Translations under genes and position numbers: made by a program | In this document: piece after piece, positions 42,855-54,829 of the stretch | Layout: every line of letters begins with the position of its first letter | Numbering within the stretch: position 1 is the first letter of the stretch | Origin: Micrasema longulum | Lineage: Eukaryota; Arthropoda; Insecta; Trichoptera; Brachycentridae | Assembly: GCA_022494885.1 (NCBI GenBank) | Contig: JAGVSM010003999.1 | Span: forward strand, 1-64,000 | Length of the DNA stretch: 64,000 nt | Direction of reading: 5' to 3' | Notes under the pieces: generated by a model | Seen by the model: only the letters and a program-made list of their open reading frames with translations | Databases searched by the model: none | What the model was told of the DNA's origin: nothing

Positions 42855-45080
42855 ATAACACGGACAAACATATTAAACAAAAATATTTTTCTGTTGTCTC
42901 ATCGATAAACGAATCAGGAACCTTTATGAGTCGTGGAAGCATTTCAGGTATTAAGCTTGCAAAATATTACAAAATTAAATAATATTTTTTTGACACAATA
43001 TAACTTTTTGTCCAAGTTATGTTTTTCTCTAACTTTAAACTTTTTTCTTACTAGAATAATTTATATTATCTAATGCAATTATTGGAAAATTTGAGGATGC
43101 TAAACGTTTTAACAGCATGCACACGACTTTATCAAAATGTGAATGTGTGCGTCATTTAAGAATACTTAAGCAATGTTTTTATAAAAAAGAAACGTATATT
43201 ACGTTATTATCTCATGGATCCTTGCTATAAATTAAGAGAACCAACACATTAGAGGCTTCAGGAATCCTAACATTTTCTAAAGCTCTTGCCGACACTTATC
43301 CGAAAAGGATGGCAAAGCTCCGCCTGTATTCTGCTAAGCTTTAAAAGCTTTGGCTGGAACTTAAATCATCCCGCTCCTTCGGATTCGCGCTTTATATTAT
43401 TTATTTATATGTATATATGTATGTGGAATACTTGTATGTAGAAATCCTTATAATTTGACGTTGTATGATCCAGTGACTATCCGATTAGGTGCTTTAAAAC
43501 AGAAGTTAGCTTTGACCAAAATAATTTTACATATAAAACAAATACTGAGATTAAAAACTTCTTTTCTAAAGATTTCACAACTAAAAAAAAACTACAGAAC
43601 CAATAAATAAGAGTTTAAAAATGCAAGTTTATATAAGTATGTAGGCGTCTTGATTTTTCTAATGTCTATTTAATTATCGATGTTTTAAATTAAATTATAG
43701 TATGCTATTTTTTGATTCACTAGTTTTATGAATAGTTATATGAAAACACTCAAATTACGTTTTGTGCATTCCTAGCATCAGAAAAAGGTAAGAAAATATT
43801 TTTTGAACTATACTTGTACAACTACTATGATCTATGAAGTAGTTCTAAAAAAGAGATTAAAAACAGTTTTTCGAAACAAACAGATGCTAGAAACAGTACA
43901 AAATATTTAATACATTTTCTACAAACAAAATAAGACGCAAAAAAATCATAAAATAGGGTTTGAACTAAGTTATTTTAATTGTTTAAATAATTTTGAATAA
44001 CTATGGAAGGCATTTTAACCTTAATTTTATATTAAATTACGTTAAATTCCAGTGATTTAAAACGCTACTATTTATATCTTTTTAAAAACGATTTTTTATT
44101 TTTTTCTCTAAATTCTTTCCTTTTCAATTTATTATCTTCAATTTTTTTCCAAAAAGTACCAAGGTTCCGTTATTCAGATTAAATTTCAAAAAGCATTATC
44201 TGCCGATCGATACATAAATATATTTTTGTTTTTTACAATTTTCAACATTATTATTATTTAATTAGAAAATTATTATTCATATTACTATTATTTGCTTATT
44301 TTTTAATGGCGTGATTTTGAAAGAACACGGCATTTAAATGTTGAAACCATATCATTTCGTTATTTTTTTTTATCAAACTGAAGCCTTAACGTTGACGAAA
44401 ATCTTAAAAATCAAATCACGTTATAATTAAAAAAACAAACATATTATTTTTAACAAAAAAACACTTTTGATGATAATTATTATTGTTATATTTCGTTTTT
44501 ATTTGAAATATTTCGAGAACATGTAATAAAATAATAATGTGACATTTATATCACATTATGGTCATTGATATATATGTATACACTAGATGCATCACTCAAC
44601 CTAAACACTTATCCTGTGTTCCATTCAACCTAAGTTCCAGAATCTAAATTGTAGACAGTAAACGTGAAGCAGCATAAATGACGCGACATGCAATTTTTAA
44701 TTCATAGTAAACTGGCAAAGACAGTTAGTTTTTTTTACTCTTCTAAGCGATTGGCAAGGCAATGTTCAGGCAACAACGGTCATTTTTCGGAACATAATTT
44801 CAAAATATCGTTATTTCAAGTCTCTATTTAATTATACATTGAAAAGGTTACTTAAGAAATTCTATTCAGTTGCTGTATGTACATAGCAAATTTGATTTTA
44901 AAAATGTATTTTTAATGCTACCAATACCACAGTTTTATTGTTCTATTTCCTGGACACTGTGTTATATGTATATTATTATATTTCTGGGTTTGGCGCCGAA
45001 TAGCGTTAAAGGATTAACGTATAATTTGGAATTTTAGAAGACCGCTTCGCTTGGCCACACTTAACTAACACCTCGAGTGT
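42855..45080. other. Long AT-rich spacer
   Basis: No recognised coding, repeat or element over about 2.2 kb. 43,200-43,390 is slightly richer in G+C. Confidence 0.5.
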
Positions 45081-45084
45081 TAAT

Positions 45085-45215
45085 TAGGAAAGTTTGAGGG
45101 GGCCGCGCTTCACCCTGTACTCACTTCCAGTATTTACACCCACTTCACGTGTTCACACCACACTCTTATACTAAACTCACACCCGATTTTCAATCACACC
45201 CCCTCAAACAAAAAT
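45085..45215. repeat. Inverted GTTTGAGGGGG / CCCCCTCAAAC pair
   Basis: An 11-bp inverted repeat (about 45,092 and 45,200) bounds roughly 120 bp of C/A-rich sequence with repeated 'cacttcac' and 'cacacc' motifs. 'actccctcaaaac' recurs at 45,405. It could be a small DNA element, unproven. Confidence 0.35.
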
Positions 45216-45660
45216 ACCGATAACATTTCAAACGGTATTAAGAGGATAGCGGTTAGATGAATAGGCCCAGACCCAGTTCTTTCTGTCACTCCCTCACAGA
45301 TGTTTTTCCAAATTTTGTGCGAAAAAGACAACTGCACCTAGGACTAATAATTATTCCTAGTTAAAATCGACAAAATCGAGGTTTTGTATTGACCTTTCAC
45401 TCCCTCAAAACTTAACCTGTTAATTTTTTTTAAAGAAAGACTTAAAAAAAATCGGTGTTAGCATGTTTTGTTTTTTCAAAAATATTTGTGTACCGTGCGT
45501 CCAAAGACAGCAGATAAAAATAAGAGTTTTTTGGGTTTTTAAATGACCCCAGTAACATTATTTCTGAAAACGTGTTTCAGTTTTCCAAACGCAGCTCAAC
45601 TTAACCCGATTCGTCAAGGCAGTTCCGCAGTTTGATTCAATTTTCCCAATTCGATTTTTT

Positions 45661-45830
45661 AAAAAGTACACTGGAAATCCTTATTGGTTTTGAGTTTGAA
45701 AGTATATTTGTTAAAAAAATTCTGAGTAGCATAGTACTATTCATTCTACATTAAAGTACTATGCTACTCAGAAGTTTTTAACAAATATATTTTCAAACTC
45801 AAAACTAATAAGGACTTCCAGTGTACTTTT
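45661..45830. repeat. Near-perfect long palindrome, arms about 77 bp
   Basis: Arms 45,661-45,738 and 45,755-45,830 are inverted copies with only a few mismatches and indels, separated by 16 bases. The inner arms contain 'tctgagtagcatagtact'. The outer ends contain 'gtacactgga'. It could be a small fold-back element or a source of hairpin RNA. No relative elsewhere in the window. Confidence 0.85.
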
Positions 45831-46256
45831 CTTTATTGCCACTATAATGACTTGTATGGCGTTAAATGAAGGTGGTAATAATTTTCACGGGGTCAAAGAT
45901 GGGATATCAAATGGTCAGTGCTGACAAAAGGAAAGGTACGAGAAAGAAACTGCATCGCGACGGATAAAGGTTTTCTATAAAAATGCTTTCTTGGTAGTCT
46001 CCTTACTAATGGTCATTCTGGCAGCAGTAATCGGGAAGTTAGGGGCAATGAAAACGGTTTATATAGCGGATTATGAAACTTAATGCAATTTTATAAACTA
46101 CGTACATCTTTAATGAAAATTTTGGTTTTATTGCCAAAATCTAGATTTTTATAATGTCAATTTTTCTATATTTATTCTTACACATCGGATATATTAATTG
46201 TAGGTTATTGTTCCTATAAAACAATCCTTTTGAACTTTTTCATTGATAATTATTTG

Positions 46257-46334
46257 GGACATAAAGGTCAAAAGTTTTACATGTAGGACATAAAGGTCAA
46301 TAGTTTTACATGTAGGACATAAAGATCAAAAGTT
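46257..46334. repeat. 29-bp tandem repeat, 2.7 units
   Basis: Units start at 46,257, 46,286 and 46,315 ('ggacataaaggtca...'). Each contains AAGGTCA or AAGATCA, which resembles a nuclear-receptor half-site. That may be chance. Confidence 0.8.
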
Positions 46335-46799
46335 AAATAGATTAGAAATTTTAGAAATAAATAGGATAAAAAATAATAGCAATAGAGCTTGAATAAATCA
46401 ACAGATAGAATTTAAAAACTCACCTTTATTAGCCCCCTTAGTTAGACCCCGTACATTGTAATAAAACAATAAATATTTTTCATTTAATAGAATATTCTCT
46501 GAAAAGTATTCCGCCAACACATGTTTCAATAATTTGTCTCACTCTGTTCCATTGAAATATTGCGTGTTGTATTTTTTCAACTTATTTTTAAATGTACCTA
46601 CACTTAAGATAATATTTAGTTTTATATAAATTACCCTTACACTGTAGAATATTCACCAGTCTAAAGATTCCCATTAGAGGGTGAAAGCGCTAATTGTTCA
46701 AAATAAATAAGTGTAAGTGTACCAAGTATTTTTTAAATTAATAACTTATATGTAAATATAAGTTATTACATCATTACGATAATTAAACCTTTAGTAAAA

Positions 46800-47070
46800 T
46801 TATTAAATACTTTTTGATTTTTTTGTTATATAATTTTTTTTAAATATTAAATATTTTATTTGATTTTTGTATTTATTTAAATATTTTAAACTTCTACTGA
46901 ATGTGTTTTATAATTTTAAGGTTTTTTTCTATTCCTAAATCTTCGGTACAAAGTTATGTATGTTTTAAAAAAATTAATAAAAGCACATACGTTCATATTA
47001 TTACTTTTGTAAGAGACAATTTGCCGTTTATGTTAATAAAATAAAAAATAAATAAAATATGTAAACAATT
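46800..47070 (+). mobile_element. LINE-B 3' UTR
   Basis: Shares 'aaacttctactgaatgtg', 'taaatcttcgg', 'gacaatttgccgtttatgtt' and an AAATA-rich tail with 1,790-2,130 and the reverse complement of 59,640-59,900. No coding part. Confidence 0.6.
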
Positions 47071-47357
47071 ATTCAAATTATACGAGGTCCTGTTTTGAGA
47101 TAGTTTCATGTTTGTCGTTACTTCAATTTTATTTATTGTTTTTTTTAATCGTACCTGTATGTGTAAAGATATAAAAAAACAAAAAAGCTTTTTATTGCTA
47201 CTAAATGGACAGAATAAGCTTGTAAATAAATCAATAATGAATTAATTAAGGGTGCTACGAATTTTAGAGTGTTTAAAATTTTAACATATTTTGGAAACGG
47301 TTCAAGCTATAAGAATGTTTCAACGTGCTTTTTTTTATAGATCTATATTTTAACAAT

Positions 47358-47565
47358 TATCATCATTTTTTATCTGCACCCAGTGGTACAAAAGCATTAG
47401 AACTTCAAGCTCAGTATAACTTAATCATTTTTATTACAAAGAAGGTGAGGTAATCAGTCTTAAGCTGCAGATGCCGGTCTTGGAACAATAGAATGTTGCA
47501 TTGAAAAATAATCATTGAAACCAGTAATAACGTCCACTCCCCCGGGAATCAAAACCAGATCCTAA
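47358..47565 (-). repeat. SINE-2 copy
   Basis: Reverse strand: B-box-like 'tttgattcccgg' region near 47,550, then 'cattctattgttccaagacc', 'ggcatctgcagcttaagact', 'gattacctcaccttctttgt' and 'accactgggtgcaga'. Confidence 0.6.
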
Positions 47566-47649
47566 AAAAATTAAACCAAATACGCCAATCAATACATTTC
47601 AATGCGGATTTATCTCCACTCAATTTCCTATTTCAGAATTTTCGCTTTA

Positions 47650-48545
47650 TTTATTTATTTATTAACGGACATTGTCCATGTTTACAATTTATAAGGTTTA
47701 AATATTACAATTAAAGAATAGTTCAAAACATTAAAAAAAAAAGAAAGAAGCATTGACCAACATAAGGGACATCGAGACAAGATTTGGACTATTTATTTAG
47801 TGGTCATTTAAATCGTTGTAAACTTAAACCATAAAAGGCCAGATCTTGAAATGTAGGAAGATGTATAATACAACAAAGGCGAGGTCATTGGAGAATTTAG
47901 GCCATAGTTTGTTTTATGCTGATCGATGAACAGTACTTCATTGTTTCTCAATCTACGAGTCGGAATATTGAATTTTACTTGTCCCAGTAATAATGGAACA
48001 TCGATTATACCATTTAGTATGCCGAACATGTATATGGAGTCAATATTAGTTCTACGTTTTTGTAGACTAGAAATATTTAACATTGACTCTATTTCAGCAT
48101 AAGAATAATTATCTCTCTCTAGTTCAAGCATCCTCGCTATTTTTCGAAGCAAGCGATGTTGGACTGATTCAATGTGATTTATGCGATTGGCATAGAATGG
48201 AGACCAGACCACTGAGGCATATTCAAGAAGAGGGCGAACAGTTGAGCAATAAAGAGTTTTGATTGTACGGACATTAGTAAAATCAGAGGATATTCTGTTA
48301 ATGAAGCCAAGTAATTTCAGTGATTTATTTACTGTATTATCTATATGCTCGTTGTTTGTCAGTTTATAGTTCAAAACAACTCCTAAATCTCTGATGGACT
48401 TGACTACATCAATTTTGGAGTTTTCTAATAGGTACTCGAAGGAAATTGGTTGCTTTAAAGTAGTCATCAATTTCCAATCACTTGTTTAGAATTCTGGATC
48501 AATTTCACTCCAAGAACTATATTTTTCATCCGCTTGGACATTTTT
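47650..48545 (-). mobile_element. LINE-H: reverse transcriptase C-terminal part and 3' end
   Basis: A 220-residue reverse-strand open frame (47,808-48,470) reads I-R-D-L-G-V-V-L-N-Y-K-L, L-L-G-F-I-N-R-I, I-K-T-L-Y-C-S-T-V-R-P-L-L-E-Y, V-V-W-S-P-F-Y, I-E-S-V-Q-H-R-L-L-R-K and I-P-T-R-R-L-R-N-N-E. This is the classic post-YADD thumb and tail of Jockey/CR1-like LINEs. Upstream codons (near 48,475-48,520) continue the homology in another frame with a stop, so a frameshift lies there. The YADD core is lost by 5' truncation. The 3' end has the palindrome GGAC-ATT-GTCC (47,667-47,677) and a TAAATAAATAAA tail. Confidence 0.75.
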
Positions 48546-48594
48546 ATTGTACTAGGTTAAATGCATTTTTCTTCAAATGTTATATATAGTTTGT

Positions 48595-49028
48595 CTACCT
48601 GTACGGTGTAGAGGCGTCCACTCTTAAAGTTAATATTATAAACCATCTTGAAGCATTTGAAATGTGGATCCACCGTAGAATGTTAAGAATATCTTGGACC
48701 GATATGATGACCAACTATGAAGTATTTCGTAGAGCCACTACGAAAATAGAACTATCCTCTACCGTTAAGCTCCGTAAGATATCATATGCTGGTTATGTGT
48801 TGAGAGGTGATAAATATGCCATACTTTAGCTGGTCATGAAGTTGAAGTCGAGGAACGTAGAAGCGTTGGAAGAAAACAGCTTCCCTGGCTTCGAAACATC
48901 CAAGCATGGACCAGGATTAGTATTGTGGAGGAGCTGTTCCCTCTGTTAAGGATAGGAAAGCTTTCTCCTAAGTGGTCTTCAACGTCGGAAAGACCCGGCA
49001 TGACACGTGAACGAGAAGAAGATAATTA
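48595..49028 (+). mobile_element. LINE-D: C-terminal coding remnant
   Basis: Forward translation: Y-G-V-E-A-S-T-L-K-V-N, L-E-A-F-E-M-W-I-H-R-R-M-L-R-I-S-W, T-N-Y-E-V-F-R-R and L-R-K-I-S-Y-A-G-Y-V-L-R. After a frameshift near 48,827 it continues E-V-E-E-R-R-S-V-G-R-K-Q-L-P-W-L-R-N-I-Q and ends R-E-R-E-E-D-N, stop. It corresponds to the tail of insect endonuclease-reverse-transcriptase LINEs ('W.kl...eaFE.W.yRRiLrIsW...GrrqlpWLrNi'). It lies head-to-head with LINE-H. Inactive. Confidence 0.7.
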
Positions 49029-49074
49029 GATCTCACCGACCCGGGAATTTCACAGAAAGTATTTTAATCAAAAT

Positions 49075-49590
49075 ACCAATAAACAGATTACAGCAGGGAT
49101 GGAGAATATCTTAAATAAAGGAAAATGTACGTCTAGGCATTTACAAGGCTTATGATCTGTCATTGGCTGTTTTAAGTGGCCACTTAACGCACTTTGTAAC
49201 ATTCACCACTTTGCCTATTTTTTAACATCCACATTTCTTCAATTCTGTTGATTTAAGTGAAGTTAAAGAGCTGAAACGTTTGAAGTTCTAAAGAGGTTCA
49301 TCTGACTGAATTATTTCACATACTAGGCAACGCCTGAAATCGATTGTCCAATTTTTAAAGTTCTTCTTGGACCAGTTGGTTTTATTACAATATTTGAGTT
49401 TGTCTAAATGTTTGTTGACAAAAAACTGGATTTCACTACCTCGGGAGTCATGAAGATTAACAAATTACAACAGGGATAGAGAAAATGGAAGTCTAGGTAT
49501 TTACAGGACTAATGAGCTGTCATTGGCTGGTTTGAAATACTGATACATAAAAATAATTTTTAAATATGCCAATGACGCATGGGATTGTAA
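49075..49590 (+). mobile_element. FB family, copy FB-C and partial neighbour
   Basis: 49,080-49,370 carries one FB arm ('gattacagcagggatggaga', 'gtctaggcatttacaaggct', 'gtggccacttaacgcac') and the centre ('actaggcaacgcctgaaat'). 49,390-49,560 restarts the left end in the same direction ('caatatttgagtttgtctaa', 'aacaaattacaacagggata', 'aagtctaggtatttacagga'). The inverted partner arm is lacking. This may be a truncated tandem arrangement. Confidence 0.6.
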
Positions 49591-49979
49591 TTCAACCAAT
49601 AGTTGGCAAGTTTTTTTCTCTGTTAAAACATTTAGGTGGCTAAAAACTTCCATTCCATTTCTTCGATAACCTTGTTTCGTATCGCACTCAACAAACGGGT
49701 CGCCATTTATTTTTTTCTATTCCTCTCTCTTCGACATTCTCGCTTCCGTAATCTTGCTTTATTGCCATATTCCGCTCGTGTTTAGACTTTTCCTAACAGT
49801 GACAAATGAATGTAGTTATGCAAAAAGAACCTACTCCACATTTAAAAAAAATTATTGGTGTTATCGGTTGCAGTAGGGTCAATTCTTTGTTATGCTAAAA
49901 ACAGCCAGGCCATATTCATAAAAAATGAGTAATTATCACCTTTTGAAAAAAGTGTTGTTCGCAAAAATGACATAAGGGA

Positions 49980-50290
49980 AATATCACATCCTACGAATAC
50001 CGATAAAAATACATGAAATTGATTGAAAATAATTAATAGCATTTTTAAAATCAATGTGGAGAAATGTTTTCATACATAAATGTAAAAAAGAAATTTAATG
50101 TCAATACGTAGCTAGAAAAACGCATGTTTGGCCTTGGCAGTAGTAACGTCAAGATTTGTGATAATGTTTTTAACAAATTTGAATGAGCATGTACAAATAA
50201 ACATGATTTGTGACGTATTACGGGCGTGGCCAATAGAACGACTATTTTTGAGGGAATTTAAAATTACAAATATGAAAATGTTTTTTATGC
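49980..50290 (+). repeat. Dispersed repeat R1, copy 2
   Basis: See copy 1 at 7,500. Shared blocks: 'gtggagaaatgttttcatac', 'ccttggcagtagt', 'gacgtcaagattt', 'tgtgacgtatta' and 'gggcgtggccaatag'. Confidence 0.65.
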
Positions 50291-50299
50291 TTCTAATAA

Positions 50300-51125
50300 T
50301 TAGTAGTAAAAAATAACTTTTAAAAGATGGAAAGATTAATGTCTTTAGAAATCTATTTATTTTAAATTAATTGAAATGGATAATACATGAATATTTTTTT
50401 TTTTTAAATTCATTGATTTAAAAAAGGCTGTAATAAAAATATGTTTTAACCTTAGAGTATATACATCTAAGGTTTTAACGCAAATGTCACCTCATATATT
50501 TAATGTTTGAATGAGGTATCATTCAATATAGAATTTGGCAGTTTTCTGTAAAGTGCACATTTTAGAATGTGTAGTTAGCCAGACTTAAATAAATCATCAC
50601 GATTCCTTGAACACGTGTTCAAGTTATTAAAACAAATTAATTAAGTGATTCTTTACATTTTTTTTTACTCGTATTTAAATACGAAATAACAATTTTCAAT
50701 ACATAATGACACAGCATATAACAGAGTTTTACAAAGGCTGACTGTTTTCTGCAAAATGTACATTTTAAAATCTTGGGTTGTGTGGTCAGCCATACTTTAA
50801 AAATCATAAAAACTGGTCAAATACAGAAAAAAAAACGAATGTACGCATTATTTATCATTTGTCAAATTAAAAAAGATTCCAACTGGTGATTAGATTTGAT
50901 TATTCACTCTTTTCACAAAAATGCTACTATCTCAATTTTACTGTTCTATGGCAGGCTGCTTTCTGCATAACTACGTTAAAATACACTTCGAATGGGAGTT
51001 TCCTTATCTATGTCGCTTGGAGGAATTGACAGGGAAAAATTTGATTCGTTTATTCACGAGAACGCCGAGGCTAATCCTTGCGAGGAAATTTGATATCAAG
51101 ATAGTCTCAAATTAATTTGTTCAAT
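50300..51125. other. AT-rich spacer
   Basis: Near 50,530-50,560 and 50,735-50,770 a diverged duplicate occurs ('gttttctg.aaa.tg.acattttaaaat'). Otherwise nothing. Confidence 0.4.
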
Positions 51126-51127
51126 TA

Positions 51128-51215
51128 AACTGAGTTGTAGTTGCGTGGTACTGCCGCAAACTCACAGACTACTGATTCAAAGTTTGAACCACCTTCTATT
51201 TTCTTAACTTACCGG
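51128..51215 (+). repeat. SINE-3 head, diverged
   Basis: 'gttgtagttgcgtggtactg', 'aaactcacagactactgatt', 'caaagtttgaaccacc': SINE-3 layout with many substitutions. Confidence 0.4.
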
Positions 51216-51219
51216 GGCC

Positions 51220-51950
51220 GCCATTACTATCGGACGTTTAGGACCACATAAGGAACATTTATTACTATTTTTTACATTTTTTCTTATTTATCGTAATGAT
51301 TTTGTTACATTTATTTATTTTTATATCACGTTTTATATAACATTTTTGTTTTTAAATATGAATACCTCACTGGGCACAACCCGTGTCGAGGCATTCATTT
51401 ACATTATTTTCATATACTTGTGGCGTCTTAAAAAATTATATGAAATTATACGTATTTATACTTAAAATCACACAGATACATATACATAAATAATAGTAAA
51501 AAAAAAAACAAAAAAAGAAAAAGAAAACAAAATAATATTATTTGTACAGGTCACTTTTTAACTGCTGTGCAGACAAGTCATGCAACAAGCTATTGTCGTA
51601 AACAGAGTTAAATATTAAGAAACAAAATCTTACATGGCCAAAGCCTTTGCGTTGGTATACATATTTTAATTTGTTTTATGTTACAGCACGCACACAATAA
51701 AAATACAGAGTATAAATATTTTTTAATTATAAACAAAAATAAATCTAAAAGAACAAATAAAAAATGATTTTTTCCCAAGAAAACAGAATCTCTCACAAAT
51801 TCTTGTAATTTTTTTATGAATACTTTACTATTTAGAGACGGTGGACGATGTAAAATGAGGGTTGAATATATTTTTTAATTTTAGTAAAAAATTATATTAA
51901 CGGCTTTTGAGTAGAAAAATGTTATTGTAGTTATATGAATATTATTAGAT
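51220..51950. other. Spacer, nothing recognised
   Basis: The 62-residue reverse frame at 51,608-51,796 has no domain. Confidence 0.4.
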
Positions 51951-51954
51951 AGAG

Positions 51955-52032
51955 ATAGAGTGTTATGGCGTTCTATCCTCTCTGCCTACCCCTACGGGGA
52001 AACGGCGTGATGGTTTGTTGTTGTTGTTGTTG
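51955..52032 (+). mobile_element. LINE-A 3' end, severely truncated
   Basis: 'tggcgttctatcctctctgc', 'ctacccctacggggaaacgg' and 'cgtgatgg' match the last 50 bp of LINE-A coding (S-A-Y-P-Y-G-E-T-A). A (TTG)n tail follows at 52,014-52,032. The whole copy is under 80 bp. Confidence 0.8.
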
Positions 52033-52034
52033 AA

Positions 52035-53320
52035 TATTATTGGTAATGTGTTTGTTGAAAAATAATGTGATGTCGTCATGTGAGGTATGTTTAGAAGATT
52101 CTGTATGCATAATATACCTCGGTAGATAGGAGGGAATTATTTCTATTTGTTACTTATTTGTAAGAACTATTTGTATGGTCAGCTCTGATAACAGCAAGAA
52201 TAAGAATTTAGTGGACTGTGTGGAAATTGTTTCTCACTTTTAAAGTTCTTCCGATTGTTTCTTATATGGAGCACTTCACTATTGCTGTAGCACGGAAACC
52301 GGTATCGTGTAGATGATGATTAAATGTATAATTAAGGCTGTTTATATAACACTTAACTTCATATTGTACGAAATACGCTGATGCAAGATATGATAAAAGT
52401 TTATCAGAGAGACAACTTTTCACATGTGATTTGCTCACAGGATGGTGGAAGAACAAGCATTTGAAATAGAAAGGATTTGGGTAGGAACGGGATATTTACA
52501 GTCTTATCTGAGTTGCCAGTATAAAAAATGTAAATTCATTAACTAACACTATTTGTTTAATTATTATTAAGTATAGGTACAATATTTGTATTCTTCTTAC
52601 ATAATATATTCCGTGTGAGTTTATTAAAATAATATAATTAAACAATAAACTATAAAATTACTAACCGTAAAAAAGTTTTTAAAAAATTAAATGTTTCTAC
52701 ATTTCACTGATTCATTAAACTCAATTAAATAATTAAGTTATTTCTCAAAAATAGTGCAAAAGGGGGGGGTAGAGTAACTTGTACCTTTCAGTTGCCCAGG
52801 GGCCAGAGAATGCTATCACCGGGCCTGGATACATGAACTTATTCGCCTATTAATATCTTGGAATTGTACAACGTCAGCCAGTTTCATTATTGAAATACTT
52901 AAATTTGTAAAAAATTTCTAAATTATTATGTTCATACAAGACTTTCCGTGGACCTTTCAGAGTGAAATTTTATACTTAACTAATTTGCTTAATTCTAGTG
53001 ACATGTCTTTTTTAACATAAATGCTACAGTTTGTGTAGTAGTCATTGTCAAGGAATATTACTTTTTTGCATGTTCTGAATATTCGCTATCTGAAAAATTT
53101 AGAGTTAGCCTAGATTTCAATATTTGTTTAATAAATATAACAATAACAGCAGACGTAGAATGTGTAATTGAATTTTGCATAAATGGAACTCTATTTACTA
53201 ATTCAATATTGCAGTTAGAATTATACACATGGAATCTTCTTCAAGTTCTATGTACATTATATGCGCTGCTATTTCTTCTTTAATATGCAAAAATGGTTGG
53301 TAAAATTTATATTGATTAAA
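52035..53320. other. Spacer with one GC-rich patch at 52,755-52,830
   Basis: The patch begins with a run of nine G and contains 'ttgcccaggggccagagaat' and 'caccgggcctgg', unlike its surroundings. It is probably a fragment of an unrecognised element. The rest is A/T-rich. Confidence 0.4.
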
Positions 53321-53324
53321 TTTA

Positions 53325-53499
53325 GCGGCCTCCGTGGTGTAGTGGTCAAGACGCTTGACTCACGCACGGAAGGTTCCGGGTTTGATTCCCGGTGAGAACA
53401 CAAAAATTACAATGTGATTTTTCTCAAGCCTGGGTGCTCTGTGATGTAATTTACCACTGTAATTAGGCCTTCTGGCCTGTTGTGGTGCAAAAAAAAAAT
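53325..53499 (+). repeat. SINE-1 copy, young
   Basis: The head is almost identical to the 63,815 copy (A box intact; B box GGTTTGATTCC with one change). Complete body, terminal 'ggccttctggcctgttgtgg', A9 tail. The low divergence implies recent mobilisation. Confidence 0.85.
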
Positions 53500-53639
53500 G
53501 TTTAAATATACAGGCTGAGATAAAAATTATCGAATAAATCAATCAAAGAATACTGTTTCGGATTGGGCATGAACATCAGAACAAAAATACAGCGAAAAAC
53601 GGCTCAAAGGATTAATTGTGAGAATTTTGAGACCAAAAA

Positions 53640-53805
53640 AAACACGACATGACATGACAAATACTTGAAGATGCACGTCTCAAAAGTCAGAATAATCGTC
53701 GTGCATGCATAAGAAGATGTATAAATGTGCATGAAGAAAGAAATACTAAAGTGGCGTTCCATCATTTTGCATATCTTCACTGTGAAACGGCGGGATGGTT
53801 TGTTT
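53640..53805 (+). mobile_element. LINE-A 3' fragment
   Basis: 'cttgaagatgcacgtctcaa', 'aagtcagaataatcgtcgtg', 'catgcataagaagatgtata', 'aatgtgcatgaag', then 'gtggcgttccatc' and the end 'acggcgggatggtttg'. Collinear with 39,250-39,415, with small deletions and stops. Confidence 0.7.
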
Positions 53806-53834
53806 TTAAAAACATAACGTAAAACCAAAATGTA

Positions 53835-54370
53835 TTGCAACATAGGGGGGAAACATTTTATGAAAGGAAAATGAAATTCTAGGCGTTTTCAGAGCTTCTG
53901 ACCCGTCAATGGCTGGTTTAAGCGACAGCTGATACTGTACGACTTTAATTTCGCTTATGTTAAAATATCATACTCAAAATAAATTTAAAATCAAAATTTT
54001 AAAAAACATATTAAACCTGAGTAAAACCGCATTCTATTTCAATTAAAATTATTGTACGATTTTTTTCTGTTTTTCTCTTTGTTTCGCATATGTTTTATTT
54101 TATTATTTTGTACCTATATAAAAAATTATGTAACTTTTAATTACTTAATCACTATAAAATTGTAAGTCACTACCCAAGCACAAGAGCTAGTCTCTTTTTA
54201 AAAAATAGTTTTAATGAATTACTAAATATATAAAAGTAAAAAAAAAAAAAAGCCGAAACTTTCTTTGAGATTCCTCTGACCAAATTATTCTATCCACTGA
54301 GCAACGCCTGAAAACACTTATAATATTTTTATTTTTTTTAAACAAGTTAGTTTTATCAATATTTTTTGAA
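53835..54370 (+). mobile_element. FB family, copy FB-D (degraded)
   Basis: Left: 'ggaaaatgaaattctaggcg', 'gacccgtcaatggctggttt'. Centre to the right: 'ctctgaccaaattatt', 'tccactgagcaacgcctgaa'. The interior (53,960-54,270) is A/T-rich and partly foreign. Confidence 0.55.
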
Positions 54371-54374
54371 TTTT

Positions 54375-54829
54375 GAGACCTGGATGGTAATCTTATATTT
54401 TTTTATTTCTTCCACATTTGTAACCTTTACCCGTATACGAACAAAAGGTTAATTACTGTAAAAATCTAGGTTTAACTGTTTGCTTATATTGTCTATCACA
54501 GGTGAGAGATATGAAAAGAATACGTCACCTTTAAATATATCTCACTGATATTAACTGAAAATGATATGAAGAAAATTGGAAGGGAAAGGTGGGAGCAGAG
54601 GATAATGTGTGTAAGTGATGATAGATCTATGAATGGAGTAAAGTTTGAGACGTTTTAGAAAGTTATTAAGGAGAGTGCATCTTTCATAGAGACAGGCTTC
54701 GATGATACTTTTAGTCTAGTGTAGCAAAAAGCATAATTAAATAATTTATCAGAAAATGGAAAGTGAAAAATTAAAGTCGATTATAAAGTAACATTTATAT
54801 TATACTCTTAAAACAAAATTCTAACATAC
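54375..54829. other. Spacer, unassigned
   Basis: 54,560-54,720 reads loosely like a LINE C-terminal stretch but no reliable motif is found. Confidence 0.35.

Noticed and set aside
46257..46334. Telomere- or centromere-like satellite
   Set aside because: Fewer than three units, and no larger array is seen.
53325..53400. tRNA gene
   Set aside because: A and B boxes are present but there is no closing acceptor stem, and the same head with the same non-tRNA body occurs seven times. It is a SINE.
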